From Gemmatimonadota bacterium (GTDB lineage Bacteria; Latescibacterota; UBA2968; UBA8231), in NCBI GenBank assembly GCA_018672475.1, contig JABHFS010000120.1:83664-147663 (forward strand): a stretch of DNA of 64,000 nt, written 5' to 3'. The notes beneath the pieces are model-generated. The model made no database searches. It had not been told where the DNA came from and worked only from the letters and a program-made list of their open reading frames with translations. This document shows, one piece after another, positions 56,048 through 64,000 of this stretch. The position numbers and the translations under genes are program-made. The first letter of the stretch is position 1. Every line of letters begins with the position of its first letter.

Positions 56048-56734
56048 ATGCAGGACAGGCAAGAACTTATTGATATTCAAGCAGTTGCTGATAGTTTTGG
56101 CAAATCTGTCGAATCGATTCGCAAGTACAAAAATTTTGGTATTATCCGAGTTTCAGATAAACGCGGCAATAAGGACCTTTTTGACCGAGAGGAAATTATG
56201 TCGATCCGCGATCGGCTGCGTGAATTGCGTCTCAAAGGTCTTTCACTAGCGCAAATAGCCGACGAATTGGATATAGCGCGGGACGAACACTTGAGTTTGC
56301 CCAGCCCCCCGACGTCCATGTCCGGACAAACACCACATCACGAACCAGGCCGCCCCCTAAAGATTCTCGTCGTCGACGACGAAGACGAGGTTAGAGCCGG
56401 TTTGCGTGAATTTTTGGAGGGGATGGACTATGCGATTTGCGAGGCGGCCGACGGCGCAGAGGCCTTAGCCAAGACCTTTACCGAAAAACCTCATATGATC
56501 CTCTTGGATCTGCGGCTGCCTAAAGTCGACGGTTATCAGGTTTGCCAAACCCTGAAAGGCAACCCCATTACCTCCGGAATACCGATCATTATGTTGACCG
56601 CGCTCAACGCTACTCCTAATAAAATCAAGGGCATCGAGTTTGGCGCCGACGACTACGTCGACAAGCCCTTTGATCTCGACGAGTTAGCTGCGCGTATCAA
56701 GATGGTCACGCGGCGGATGGGCGTCGAGGCCTGA
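56048..56734 (+). CDS. Regulator with N-terminal MerR-type HTH and C-terminal receiver domain
   Basis: 228 aa. Residues about 8-75 form a MerR-like winged helix (LIDIQAVADSFGKSVESIRKYKNFGII, DLFDREEIMSIRDRLRELRLKGLSLAQIADEL). A short linker leads to a CheY-type receiver about 110-228: ILVVDDEDEVRAG, phosphorylatable Asp in MILLDLRLPKVDG, Thr in IIMLTALNA and Lys in DYVDKPFDLDEL. The order, DNA-binding domain first, is the reverse of usual response regulators. AGGAG before the ATG. No kinase is adjacent, so its histidine kinase partner is unknown. Confidence 0.85.
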   Translation: MQDRQELIDIQAVADSFGKSVESIRKYKNFGIIRVSDKRGNKDLFDREEIMSIRDRLRELRLKGLSLAQIADELDIARDEHLSLPSPPTSMSGQTPHHEPGRPLKILVVDDEDEVRAGLREFLEGMDYAICEAADGAEALAKTFTEKPHMILLDLRLPKVDGYQVCQTLKGNPITSGIPIIMLTALNATPNKIKGIEFGADDYVDKPFDLDELAARIKMVTRRMGVEA

Positions 56735-56938
56735 GGGCGCGCCCTTAGGCAAATCGACAAACTGCTCCAGATGGCCGCACTGCAGACAGGCATAAACCGA
56801 TGCCGTAAGCAGTTGCGGCCTCTGTCGTTCTGCCTCGGCCGCATACAGCCGGTACGTGTCGGCCGGCACCGGGAACACCTCCTGAAAGTCCTCGCTCCCG
56901 CACTGCGAGCAATTAATAACGAAATCAGCCTCCAACAC
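56684..56938 (-). CDS. Small zinc-ribbon protein
   Basis: 84 aa with two CxxC knuckles (NCSQCGSEDF at 9-12 and YACLQCGHLEQF at about 50-53), a typical zinc ribbon. It begins at GTG 56938 directly after the uvrB stop, so it is co-transcribed with uvrB. Its last 17 codons overlap the 3' end of the MerR/receiver gene in antisense. Function unknown; perhaps a nucleic-acid- or protein-binding accessory. Confidence 0.65.
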   Translation of the reverse strand: MLEADFVINCSQCGSEDFQEVFPVPADTYRLYAAEAERQRPQLLTASVYACLQCGHLEQFVDLPKGAPSGLDAHPPRDHLDTRS

Positions 56939-58933
56939 TTAACCCACCTGACGCTCTTTTAGCTGGGTTATTTCATCGCGCAAATGCGCGGCTTTTTCAA
57001 ATTCGAGATTAACCGCTGCCGCCTTCATCTGTTTTTCCAATTCGGCCAGTAATTCCTTATCGTTTTCCCTTCCTTCGTAACTCACATTCGGTTCGGCAAC
57101 CAAAGCGGGCGTGGCTCCCCGAACATTCTCGAGCACCGAAGAGGCCTGCATTATCTCTTCCCGAGAGCGGTAGATCGTCTTGGGCACGATACCGTGCTCA
57201 TCATTAAAGGCCTGCTGCCTCACCCGCCGGCGATTGGTTTCGTCCATAGCCTTCTGCATCGAGTTGGTGACTTTATTCGCGTAGAAAATCACCATGCCGG
57301 CCACGTTGCGCGCCGCGCGACCGACCGTCTGTATCAACGCCACCTCAGAACGCAAGAAACCCTCCTTGTCCGCATCGAGAACGGCCACCAACGAAACCTC
57401 AGGCAAGTCAAGCCCCTCGCGCAATAAATTGATCCCGACCAGCACATCAAATTCGCCCAATCGTAGGTCGCGAATAATCTCAACCCGGTCCAAGGTCTCG
57501 ATATCCGAGTGAAGATAGCGAACGCGAATCTCTACTTGATCTAAATAGTCGGTGAGATTCTCGGCCATGCGCTTAGTCAACGTTGTCACCAAAACCCGTT
57601 CTTTTCGCTCGGCGCGCAGACGAATCTCGTCGATTAAGTCATCAATATGCCCTTCCAACGGCCGCACCTCGATCGAAGGATCAACAAGGCCTGTAGGGCG
57701 AATAACCTGCTCGACGATCACCCCATCCGATTGTTTCAACTCGTATTCGGAAGGGGTTGCCGAAACAAAAATAGCCCAACCCATCCTTTCTTCGAATTCC
57801 TTGAAGACCAACGGCCGATTGTCGTAGGCCGAGGGCAGGCGGAAACCATGTTCGATCAGGTTTTCCTTGCGCGAGCGGTCGCCGCGATACATGCCCCTGA
57901 CTTGCGGGACGGTCACATGGGACTCATCGACAAAGAGCAAGTAGTCTTCGGGAAAGTAGTCGAGCAACACATAGGGTGCCGTACCGGGCTCGCGACCGTC
58001 CATATAGCGCGAGTAGTTCTCGATGCCTGGGCAGAAACCGACTTCACGTATCAGCTCCACATCGTATTTGGTGCGAGTCTCCAGTCGATGCGCCTCTACA
58101 AGCCGATCCTCCGTGCGCATATCGAGCAGATGGCCCTCCAATTCGGTGAGAATCTCGTCACAGGCCCCAAGAACCTTGTCTTCATCGGTCACGTAGGCCT
58201 TGGCCGGAAAAATACTGATCTGCTCCCTAGGCTCTATAACCTCACCGGTAAGCGAGTCGATGATATGGATGCTTTCAATCTCGTCGCCAAACATTTCAAT
58301 ACGCACCCCCCGATCCTCTGAACCCGGGATAATTTCTACAATATCTCCCCGCACGCGAAAACAACCGCGCTGCAATTCGATATCGTTGCGGCGATAATAA
58401 TTATCTATGAGAGCCCGCAGAACTTCGTCTCGTTCGATTTGCTCGCCGCGACGTACTGTAATCTTGTGATCATCATACTCGCGCGGCGAACCAACGCCGT
58501 AGATACACGATACCGTGGAGATGATAATAACATCGCGCCGCTGTAAAAGAGAGCTGAAAGCCTTGAGGCGAAGGCGGTCAATCTCTTCGTTGATCTCGGC
58601 CTCCTTCTCTATATAAGTGTCCGTACTCGGCTTATAGGCCTCGGGTTGATAATAATCGTAATAGCTGACAAAATACTCGACGGCGTTGTCTGGGAAAAAA
58701 CCCCTAAACTCACCATAGAGCTGAGCGGCGAGCGTTTTATTATGGGATATAATTAAAGCCGGCATCTGCAATTCTTGAATGACATTTGCCATCGTGAATG
58801 TTTTGCCGCTGCCCGTAACGCCCAATAGGGTCTGATGGCGATCCTGCCGACGAACACCTTCAACCAACTCGGCTATCGCCCGTGGTTGATCCCCACCAGG
58901 TTGGTATTCAGAAACTAACTTAAACTCATCCAT
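56939..58933 (-). CDS. uvrB: UvrABC system protein B
   Basis: 664 aa. Damage-verification helicase of nucleotide excision repair. Walker [18 protein letters not shown], the beta-hairpin [28 protein letters not shown] that clamps DNA, Walker [11 protein letters not shown], helicase motif [33 protein letters not shown] and a C-terminal UVR motif ([24 protein letters not shown]). GGAG before the ATG. A zinc-ribbon gene follows immediately. Confidence 0.97.
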   Translation of the reverse strand: MDEFKLVSEYQPGGDQPRAIAELVEGVRRQDRHQTLLGVTGSGKTFTMANVIQELQMPALIISHNKTLAAQLYGEFRGFFPDNAVEYFVSYYDYYQPEAYKPSTDTYIEKEAEINEEIDRLRLKAFSSLLQRRDVIIISTVSCIYGVGSPREYDDHKITVRRGEQIERDEVLRALIDNYYRRNDIELQRGCFRVRGDIVEIIPGSEDRGVRIEMFGDEIESIHIIDSLTGEVIEPREQISIFPAKAYVTDEDKVLGACDEILTELEGHLLDMRTEDRLVEAHRLETRTKYDVELIREVGFCPGIENYSRYMDGREPGTAPYVLLDYFPEDYLLFVDESHVTVPQVRGMYRGDRSRKENLIEHGFRLPSAYDNRPLVFKEFEERMGWAIFVSATPSEYELKQSDGVIVEQVIRPTGLVDPSIEVRPLEGHIDDLIDEIRLRAERKERVLVTTLTKRMAENLTDYLDQVEIRVRYLHSDIETLDRVEIIRDLRLGEFDVLVGINLLREGLDLPEVSLVAVLDADKEGFLRSEVALIQTVGRAARNVAGMVIFYANKVTNSMQKAMDETNRRRVRQQAFNDEHGIVPKTIYRSREEIMQASSVLENVRGATPALVAEPNVSYEGRENDKELLAELEKQMKAAAVNLEFEKAAHLRDEITQLKERQVG

Positions 58934-58967
58934 AACATCTCCTCACTCTCACGCTATATATCTGGCA

Positions 58968-58996
58968 AATCTAGCCGTCTCATTCAACCTTGTCAA
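58968..58996 (-). promoter_or_regulatory. Sigma-70-type promoter of uvrB
   Basis: Minus strand TTGACA (58991-58996), 17-nt spacer, TAGATT (58968-58973; 4 of 6), 35-63 nt before the uvrB ATG. I saw no LexA-like box by eye. Confidence 0.6.
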
Positions 58997-59020
58997 CGAT
59001 GCAGGAATATTGGCCGACAA

Positions 59021-59054
59021 TGTCACAATGTCACAATTATATGAACACATGACA
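59021..59054. promoter_or_regulatory. Candidate upstream activator site for dnaK
   Basis: Two tandem TGTCACAA octamers (59021-59036) and a TGACA at 59050-59054 complementary to TGTCA. Located about 108-141 nt before the predicted sigma-54 start, the distance expected for an enhancer-binding protein. Confidence 0.4.
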
Positions 59055-59135
59055 TATCCCCATTCAAAACCTCATCCTGCTTAAATTCACAATAAATCAT
59101 TTATTTTCAATATATTACATTTCACCTATTCCACC

Positions 59136-59151
59136 TGGCACATACCTTGCT
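59136..59151 (+). promoter_or_regulatory. Sigma-54 (-24/-12) promoter of dnaK
   Basis: TGGCACATACCTTGCT matches the RpoN consensus TGGCACG-N4-TTGCW: GG at 59137-59138 and GC at 59149-59150 with the required 10 nt between them. The predicted start near 59162 leaves a 40-nt leader to dnaK. No CIRCE inverted repeat is visible. Confidence 0.7.
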
Positions 59152-59201
59152 ATGCAAAGCAACGTAAACCCTAACTTTAATAATGATCAGAGAGGAAAAT
59201 C

Positions 59202-61124
59202 ATGGGTAAAGTCATCGGCATCGACCTAGGCACCACCAATTCGTGCGTAGCGGTTATCGAGGGACAAGATTCGGTCGTCATCGCCAATTCGGAAGGGGGC
59301 CGCACCACCCCCTCAATGGTGGCCTTCACCAAAGACGACGAGCGCCTCGTCGGCCAGACAGCCAAACGGCAAGCAGTAACCAACCCGCGCAATACGCTGT
59401 ATTCCATCAAGCGCTTTATGGGACGACGCTTCGACGAAATCGGCGATGAAAATAGCGAAGTGCCCTACGAGTTGGGCAAGGGCGCTCGCGACCTAGTCGT
59501 CGCCAAGATCGACGACAAAGAATATACCCCACCCGAAATCTCGGCGATTATTCTGCAGAAAATGAAACAGACCGCTGAGGATTACCTAGGCGAGGAAGTA
59601 AAACAGGCCGTAGTTACCGTCCCCGCTTATTTTAACGACTCACAACGACAAGCCACCAAGGACGCAGGAACGATCGCTGGCTTGGAAGTCCTGCGGATCG
59701 TCAACGAACCGACAGCCGCCGCCCTCGCCTACGGCCTAGACAAAGTCGGCAGCAACGAGAAGATCGCAGTTTACGACTTGGGAGGCGGCACCTTCGACAT
59801 TTCGATTCTCGAGCTAGGCGACGGCGTCTTCGAGGTCAAATCGACCAATGGCGACACCCACCTGGGCGGCGACGACTTCGACCAAGTGATCATCAACTGG
59901 CTCGCCGGCGAATTCGAACAGGCCGAGGGCATCGACCTGCGCAAGGACCCGATGGCGCTGCAAAGGCTCAAAGAAGCCGGAGAGAAAGCCAAAATTGAGC
60001 TCTCCTCGGCGACGACGACCGAGATCAACCTGCCCTTTGTCACCGCCGACCAAACAGGTCCCAAGCATTTGCAGACAACGTTGTCCCGCGCGCAATTCGA
60101 GCGCCTGACCGAATCGTTAGTCGAACGCACCAAGGCCCCGTGCCTGCAGGCGCTCAAGGACGCCGAGTTGCCCCCCAGCGAGATCGACCAGGTGATTCTG
60201 GTCGGGGGCTCAACCAGAATCCCGAAGATCCAGGAGTCGGTCCAGGAACTCTTTGGCAAAGAGCCGCATCGGGGCGTCAACCCCGACGAAGTGGTGGCCA
60301 TGGGCGCAGCAATTCAGGCCGGCGTCTTGGCCGGTGAGGTCGACGACGTATTGCTACTCGACGTCACCCCGCTGTCTCTGGGTATCGAGACGATGGGCAG
60401 CGTTATGACCAAATTGATCGAGCGCAATACGACAATCCCGACCAAGAAGAGCCAGATCTTCTCCACCGCCTCCGAAAATCAGCCTTCGGTTGAAGTGCAC
60501 GTGCTGCAAGGCGAGCGCGAGTTCGCCAACGATAACCGCACCCTTGGCCGTTTCCACCTCGACGGCATCCCCCCAGCCCCAAGAGGCATGCCCCAGGTGG
60601 AGGTGACCTTCGACATCGATGCCAATGGCATTCTCAATGTCTCGGCCAAGGACAAGGGCAGCAATAAAGAGCAATCGATCCGCATCGAATCGTCCTCGGG
60701 CTTGAGCCAAGAGGAGATCGACAAGATGCAACACGACGCCGAGACGCACGCCGAAGAGGATAAGCAGCGGCGCGAAGCCGTTGACCGCCGCAACGAAGCG
60801 GATCAATTGGTCTACGCGACGGAAAAATCACTCGAAGAACACGGCGACAAAATCGGCGAGGAAGACAAGAAGGCCATCGAGGACACTCTAGCCGAAACGA
60901 AGAAGACGCTTGAGGGCGAAGACGACGAGGCCATCAAAACCTCAATGGAAGCGTTGCAACAGGCCTCCCACAAACTGGCCGAGGAAATGTATAAGGACGC
61001 CCAGGCACAACAAGGGGCCGAAGGCGGGCCAGCACCCGAAGGTGACGCCGGCCAACCACAAGGCAGTGCCGACGAGGGTGCCGTCGACGCCGATTTCGAA
61101 GTGGTCGACGACAAGAAAAAATAA
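59202..61124 (+). CDS. dnaK: Chaperone DnaK (Hsp70)
   Basis: 640 aa, full length. N-terminal ATPase: [63 protein letters not shown]. Substrate-binding domain about 390-505 ([31 protein letters not shown]). Helical lid and an acidic disordered tail ending [12 protein letters not shown]. Partner genes grpE and dnaJ are not adjacent. GAGGA before the ATG. It is driven by an apparent sigma-54 promoter, which is unusual for dnaK. Confidence 0.98.
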   Translation: MGKVIGIDLGTTNSCVAVIEGQDSVVIANSEGGRTTPSMVAFTKDDERLVGQTAKRQAVTNPRNTLYSIKRFMGRRFDEIGDENSEVPYELGKGARDLVVAKIDDKEYTPPEISAIILQKMKQTAEDYLGEEVKQAVVTVPAYFNDSQRQATKDAGTIAGLEVLRIVNEPTAAALAYGLDKVGSNEKIAVYDLGGGTFDISILELGDGVFEVKSTNGDTHLGGDDFDQVIINWLAGEFEQAEGIDLRKDPMALQRLKEAGEKAKIELSSATTTEINLPFVTADQTGPKHLQTTLSRAQFERLTESLVERTKAPCLQALKDAELPPSEIDQVILVGGSTRIPKIQESVQELFGKEPHRGVNPDEVVAMGAAIQAGVLAGEVDDVLLLDVTPLSLGIETMGSVMTKLIERNTTIPTKKSQIFSTASENQPSVEVHVLQGEREFANDNRTLGRFHLDGIPPAPRGMPQVEVTFDIDANGILNVSAKDKGSNKEQSIRIESSSGLSQEEIDKMQHDAETHAEEDKQRREAVDRRNEADQLVYATEKSLEEHGDKIGEEDKKAIEDTLAETKKTLEGEDDEAIKTSMEALQQASHKLAEEMYKDAQAQQGAEGGPAPEGDAGQPQGSADEGAVDADFEVVDDKKK

Positions 61125-61145
61125 AGCCCTACCAGACAAGAACAG

Positions 61146-61183
61146 AAAAAGGGGTGCGGCGAGAAATCGCCGCACCCCTTTTT
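61146..61183. terminator. Bidirectional terminator after dnaK
   Basis: A 17-bp perfect stem (AAAAAGGGGTGCGGCGA and complement) with a GAAA loop and T-runs on both strands lies between dnaK and the convergent alcohol dehydrogenase. Confidence 0.93.
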
Positions 61184-61199
61184 TATGTCATAATGGCAT

Positions 61200-62234
61200 T
61201 CACCCCTGTGGCATGAACATCAGCTTAATGCCCTCCTGCCCTTCGGCCATATCGAAGGCGCGCTGCCATTCGCCCAAAGCAAAATGATGGGTAATCAGCT
61301 TGTCGCTAGGAATAAAGCCGCCCTCCATCAGCCGCAGTGCCCGTTTCCAGGCCGGGCGCCGTTGCCCGATGCCGCCGGAAACCTGCAGCTCGTTGTAGGC
61401 AATTTTCTCGAAATCGATCTCCACCGGTGCCCCCGGAAGCCCCATCTGCGAATAGCGCCCCCGTTTGCGCACCAAATCCAGAGCCAAGCGCATCGCCGGC
61501 GCCACCCCGGCACACTCTACCACGACATCGGCCCCATAACCGCCCGTCAACTCGCGCACGCGTTGAATCGGATCGCATGCCTCAATATCGATCACGTGCT
61601 GGACGCCCAACTCCTCGGCGAGCTTCAACCGCTCCGCGTCGCGCGAAGTACCACAGAGTACCACCGTGCCGCCCTCAGCGAGAGCGACCAACGCCGAAAA
61701 CAAACCCACCGGCCCCGGACCGGTGATCGCGACAAAATCGCCGGCTGTCACGCCGGCCTGTTCGATGACCGAGTGCACACAGCAGGCCAATAATTCAGTC
61801 AGTGCCCCCGCCTCAAAATCGACCGACTCGGGCAACTTGTGTACAAATGTCGCGTTGCAGTAAGGGGCGAAACAGCCATTGTGCCAATAGCCCATAACCT
61901 TGCGTTCAGGGCACAGATTGTAGTGCTCGCTCAAACAATAATCACAACGCCCACAGATATAGACACTCGGCTCGCCGGTCACCCGGTCGCCGACCTGTAT
62001 ATCCGACCCAACTTCGGCCCCCTTCTCGACGACCACGCCACTGAACTCATGCCCCATGACGACCGGTGTCTGTATATTGTAATTGATGGTATCGCGATAT
62101 ACGTGCAGGTCCGACCCGCAGATTCCAGCCGCCTTGACCTCAACCTTAACCTGGGCGGGACCGGGCGGCTCCTCGGCCAGGTCCCGCAACTCGACGAAAC
62201 CATCACCACGCTCGTATTTGATTACCCCTTGCAT
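61200..62234 (-). CDS. Zinc-dependent medium-chain dehydrogenase (sorbitol/threonine dehydrogenase-like)
   Basis: 344 aa. Catalytic zinc: Cys in AAGICGSDLHVYRD and GHEFSG (His-Glu). Structural zinc: CGRCDYCLSEHYNLC with four cysteines. Rossmann fold: FVAITGPGPVGLFSALVAL. It oxidises a polyol or amino alcohol with NAD(P); exact substrate unknown. GGAG before ATG 62234. It starts 4 nt after the upstream lipoprotein gene, an unexpected operon partner. Confidence 0.9.
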   Translation of the reverse strand: MQGVIKYERGDGFVELRDLAEEPPGPAQVKVEVKAAGICGSDLHVYRDTINYNIQTPVVMGHEFSGVVVEKGAEVGSDIQVGDRVTGEPSVYICGRCDYCLSEHYNLCPERKVMGYWHNGCFAPYCNATFVHKLPESVDFEAGALTELLACCVHSVIEQAGVTAGDFVAITGPGPVGLFSALVALAEGGTVVLCGTSRDAERLKLAEELGVQHVIDIEACDPIQRVRELTGGYGADVVVECAGVAPAMRLALDLVRKRGRYSQMGLPGAPVEIDFEKIAYNELQVSGGIGQRRPAWKRALRLMEGGFIPSDKLITHHFALGEWQRAFDMAEGQEGIKLMFMPQG

Positions 62235-62238
62235 CTTG

Positions 62239-63264
62239 TTATTCTCCTTCTGTCTCGACCAACTTTAGCCGGTCCCCTGGTTTAATCGGGCCCGTCTCGC
62301 TCAGCACCCGCAGACTCGATAACCGGGCACCGACGACCTCGGCGACCTCGACCACGGCAACAGACTGTAGTGGATCGAGCCCTTCAGCCTGCGCCCGATC
62401 CGAACCGGGATACACCGCAAAGCGAAACCTAGGGCGCAAACCGTGTTCACTGCCAAGGTTGGTGTAGATATCATCGCCATAGACCGATATAATCTCAGGT
62501 GAAACACCGACCAACTCAATTCCACCCGGCTTCAAAACAGCGGCGACCTTCTGCACCAGATCGTCTATTGCCTCAACGGTCGTCTTGCCTATCAGCGTTT
62601 GGCGAAACCCTTCGGAGCCGAACTCGAGATCCTTCAATCCAGCGAATTGCGCATCCTGCTCACGCGGCTTACCCAATATGTCCAACCCCAAATCCCGGTC
62701 GTTGAGTTCCCTCAGGGTTTCAACTACCCCCATTTCGTCCCCTTCTACGACCCGCAAAACTCGAACCTGCATCTGGGCAACCGCGGTATATGACTTGTAG
62801 CCGCCAACCAATGGATCCCCCACTGACAAGCGGCGCATATCGTAATCCTGTAACAACCCCAATAACACGACATCCGCCCCCAATTGCCGAGCAATCTGCA
62901 ATGCTTTAGTTTCGGTTTCAGCGCCGTATTCCAATGTCAATTCGGCTACGGCGATAAAGGGAACTACCCGCCATTCGGGAATGGCCTCAAGCTCGATACT
63001 GAGCATATTGGCCAGTTCGTATTCGACATTCCATACACCTTCGCGAAAACCCGATTCGTCGGCAAAGGGAACCACCAATACAAAGTCGGGACGGGGTCCA
63101 GCCTGAGCCTGTAAACGGCTGCGCGCTTCCAGATAACTCTTTAAGGCGCTTGGTGTTTCAATCAGGGGTTCCTGTTCCCGCCACGCCCCCGACACAGCCC
63201 CTTCAGGCGAAGTCAGCGGCGCACAGCTACACCACAGCAGTAAAGCAATAGCCAATCTCAGCAT
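62239..63264 (-). CDS. CsgG/LpoB-like lipoprotein
   Basis: 341 aa from ATG 63264 (MLRLAIALLLWCSCAPLTS). This start gives a signal with a lipobox-like LWCSC; the longer ORF-track start hides the signal. The body begins FVLVVPFADESGFREGVWNVEYELANMLSIEL and continues VVPFIAVAELTLEYG and LGADVVLLGLLQDY, the pattern of CsgG/FlgT-type ABD domains. A C-terminal beta-rich part has SPEIISVYGDDIYTNLGSEHGL and GPIKPGDRLKLVE. Probably a periplasmic or outer-membrane assembly lipoprotein, role unknown. Confidence 0.72.
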   Translation of the reverse strand: MLRLAIALLLWCSCAPLTSPEGAVSGAWREQEPLIETPSALKSYLEARSRLQAQAGPRPDFVLVVPFADESGFREGVWNVEYELANMLSIELEAIPEWRVVPFIAVAELTLEYGAETETKALQIARQLGADVVLLGLLQDYDMRRLSVGDPLVGGYKSYTAVAQMQVRVLRVVEGDEMGVVETLRELNDRDLGLDILGKPREQDAQFAGLKDLEFGSEGFRQTLIGKTTVEAIDDLVQKVAAVLKPGGIELVGVSPEIISVYGDDIYTNLGSEHGLRPRFRFAVYPGSDRAQAEGLDPLQSVAVVEVAEVVGARLSSLRVLSETGPIKPGDRLKLVETEGE

Positions 63265-63497
63265 AAACCGTGTCTTGGAAAAAGTTGCGTTCGCTATTTT
63301 AAGCGTTTCAACGCTCCGATCAGGCATAAAAAGGACATTGACCAACTTTGTGTCAACTATCTGAAATTCTTGACTTTTCGCCTTTCATTCGCAACCCAGA
63401 GACGACGGGCACAGCTCCACTTACCCAACGGTGTAAATATGTTCCGCCGCATAGTGTAACATCTGCGACTAGGCCTTACTCTTAGAACACGGCCTAG

Positions 63498-63798
63498 TCA
63501 ATTGGCGTGATCGACCATATCGTGCGGAGGACAGATGGCCTCTGGCAAATCGTCGATTACAAAACAGGGGCCATCCCCGACAAAGCCGAGACCGCAGAAC
63601 GCCATCGGCTGCAACTGGAAATCTATAACCTCTACCTCGCAAAGCTCTTTCCAGACTAGGGGACCTACCCGACGGTACTCTATTTCACAGACCTCGACGA
63701 TATCCATTCTTTTAATTTTACCCCTACCGAGCAAGTTGCAACGCGCGAACGCGTCGATGACCTCGTCGCGCGACTCATCCTGACAAAACCTCACCCCG
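63498..63798 (+). pseudogene. Remnant of a PD-(D/E)XK nuclease domain (AddA/RecB-like)
   Basis: After an in-frame TAG at 63495, the frame reads GVIDHIVRRTDGLWQIVDYKTG (typical of the RecB-family nuclease with its DYK motif) then HRLQLEIYNLYLAKLFPD. It is cut by TAG at 63657 and resumes in the same frame as GTYPTVLYFTDLDDIHSFNF to about 63780, where it runs into the aminotransferase 3' end in antisense. The helicase portion is entirely missing. It looks like the decayed 3' end of a UvrD/AddA-type helicase-nuclease gene. Confidence 0.7.
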
Positions 63799-64000
63799 AA
63801 CTTGCGCCGCAATATCTATCCCCACCCGCTCGCCCCATGCCGCGATCAATTTTGCAAAGAGCCCCCCCGGCAACCCGTCGCCGATCGGCAGACCGTTTAT
63901 TCGGGTCACCGGCGCCATGCAATAGGGCGTCGTGGTCAAAAAAGCCTCATCGGCGTTGACCACGTCGTAGACCTGGAAGTCGCGTTCGATAAAGGGGATC
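63775..64000 (-). CDS. Class IV aminotransferase (branched-chain/D-amino-acid type), 3' fragment
   Basis: The visible C-terminal 74 codons, entering from the window edge, read FIERDFQVYDVVNADEAFLT then TTPYCMAPVTRINGLPIGDG and LPGGLFAKLIAAWGERVGIDIA. This is the PLP-fold end of BCAT/D-alanine-aminotransferase/4-amino-4-deoxychorismate lyase enzymes (the AxEAFLT..PVTxI pattern). The lysine-bearing N-terminal part lies beyond position 64000, so the subfamily cannot be chosen. Confidence 0.82.
   Translation of the reverse strand, partial: IPFIERDFQVYDVVNADEAFLTTTPYCMAPVTRINGLPIGDGLPGGLFAKLIAAWGERVGIDIAAQVRGEVLSG

Noticed and set aside
63498-63798. TAG readthrough or stop-codon reassignment to explain the nuclease remnant
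   Set aside because: TAG ends rpmG normally and the domain also lacks its whole N-terminus, so decay is simpler.

Overview
The window is a dense, moderately GC-rich bacterial chromosome segment with ordinary housekeeping genes. There are no insertion sequences, integrases, phage genes or CRISPR arrays that I can see. Several clues suggest a Gram-negative organism of the FCB superphylum, possibly a Latescibacterota-like lineage: a large TPR lipoprotein with the N-terminal YFNTFYNAKK signature, a phytanoyl-CoA-dioxygenase-type gene, LarA, sugar-phosphate isomerase/epimerase, RlpA and CsgG-like lipoproteins, and a TonB-like C-terminal domain. The taxonomic placement is inference only. Promoters look like canonical sigma-70 (TTGACA / TATAAT-like), with at least one good sigma-54 site.

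Layout. 1-0.9 kb (minus): tRNA-Gly, tRNA-Thr, rpmG (50 aa, below the ORF-track cutoff), tRNA-Trp, secE and the 5' end of nusG, the classical arrangement but without tuf. 1.1-4.8 kb (minus): a triple Cys/His-repeat protein, a GAF-GAF-PAS sigma-54 activator, greA. 5-11.3 kb (plus): sbcD-sbcC, then ygfZ translationally coupled to a remodelled Y-family polymerase that lacks the fingers and two of three catalytic carboxylates. 11.3-12.1 kb: decayed sequence including a frameshifted TPR gene. 12.1-16.8 kb (minus): FAD/Fe-S 2-hydroxyacid oxidase, an unknown gene and LarA, a likely lactate-type racemisation/oxidation operon. 17-22.4 kb: zapA behind a strong promoter and attenuator-like hairpin, a SulP transporter, then a PhyH dioxygenase coupled to a PDZ protein with about 12 Asp-rich repeats. 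22.4-31.5 kb: infC with a non-canonical ATC start, PfkB kinase, 2-hydroxyacid dehydrogenase, sugar isomerase, MFS-HEAT fusion, GT2, HIT protein, orphan rplC, GT9 and pcm.

32-40.6 kb (minus): rlpA, then a pyrimidine cluster carB - TPR/TonB lipoprotein - pyrK - pyrD. 41.4-47.5 kb (minus): five tightly packed genes (Nramp-like transporter, CinA-like/nucleotidyltransferase fusion, M20 peptidase, YesL-like membrane protein, NnrDE), with a flavour of nicotinamide-nucleotide salvage and repair. 47.6-55 kb (plus): galU, a siroheme nitrite/sulfite reductase with its partner gene and a 7Fe ferredoxin, then TPP-dependent E1 alpha/beta plus an SDR. 55-61 kb: lone LolD-type ATPase, a MerR-HTH/receiver regulator, a zinc-ribbon protein, uvrB, and dnaK behind a sigma-54 promoter. 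61-64 kb: zinc alcohol dehydrogenase, CsgG-like lipoprotein, a broken PD-(D/E)XK nuclease remnant and the 3' end of a class IV aminotransferase.

No single island looks like a wholly new system. The best candidates for novelty are the catalytically stripped Y-family polymerase coupled to ygfZ, the PhyH/PDZ-repeat pair, the sigma-54-driven dnaK, the RNA leaders of zapA and infC, the CinA/adenylyltransferase fusion in an NAD-repair operon, and the envelope lipoprotein embedded in the pyrimidine operon.
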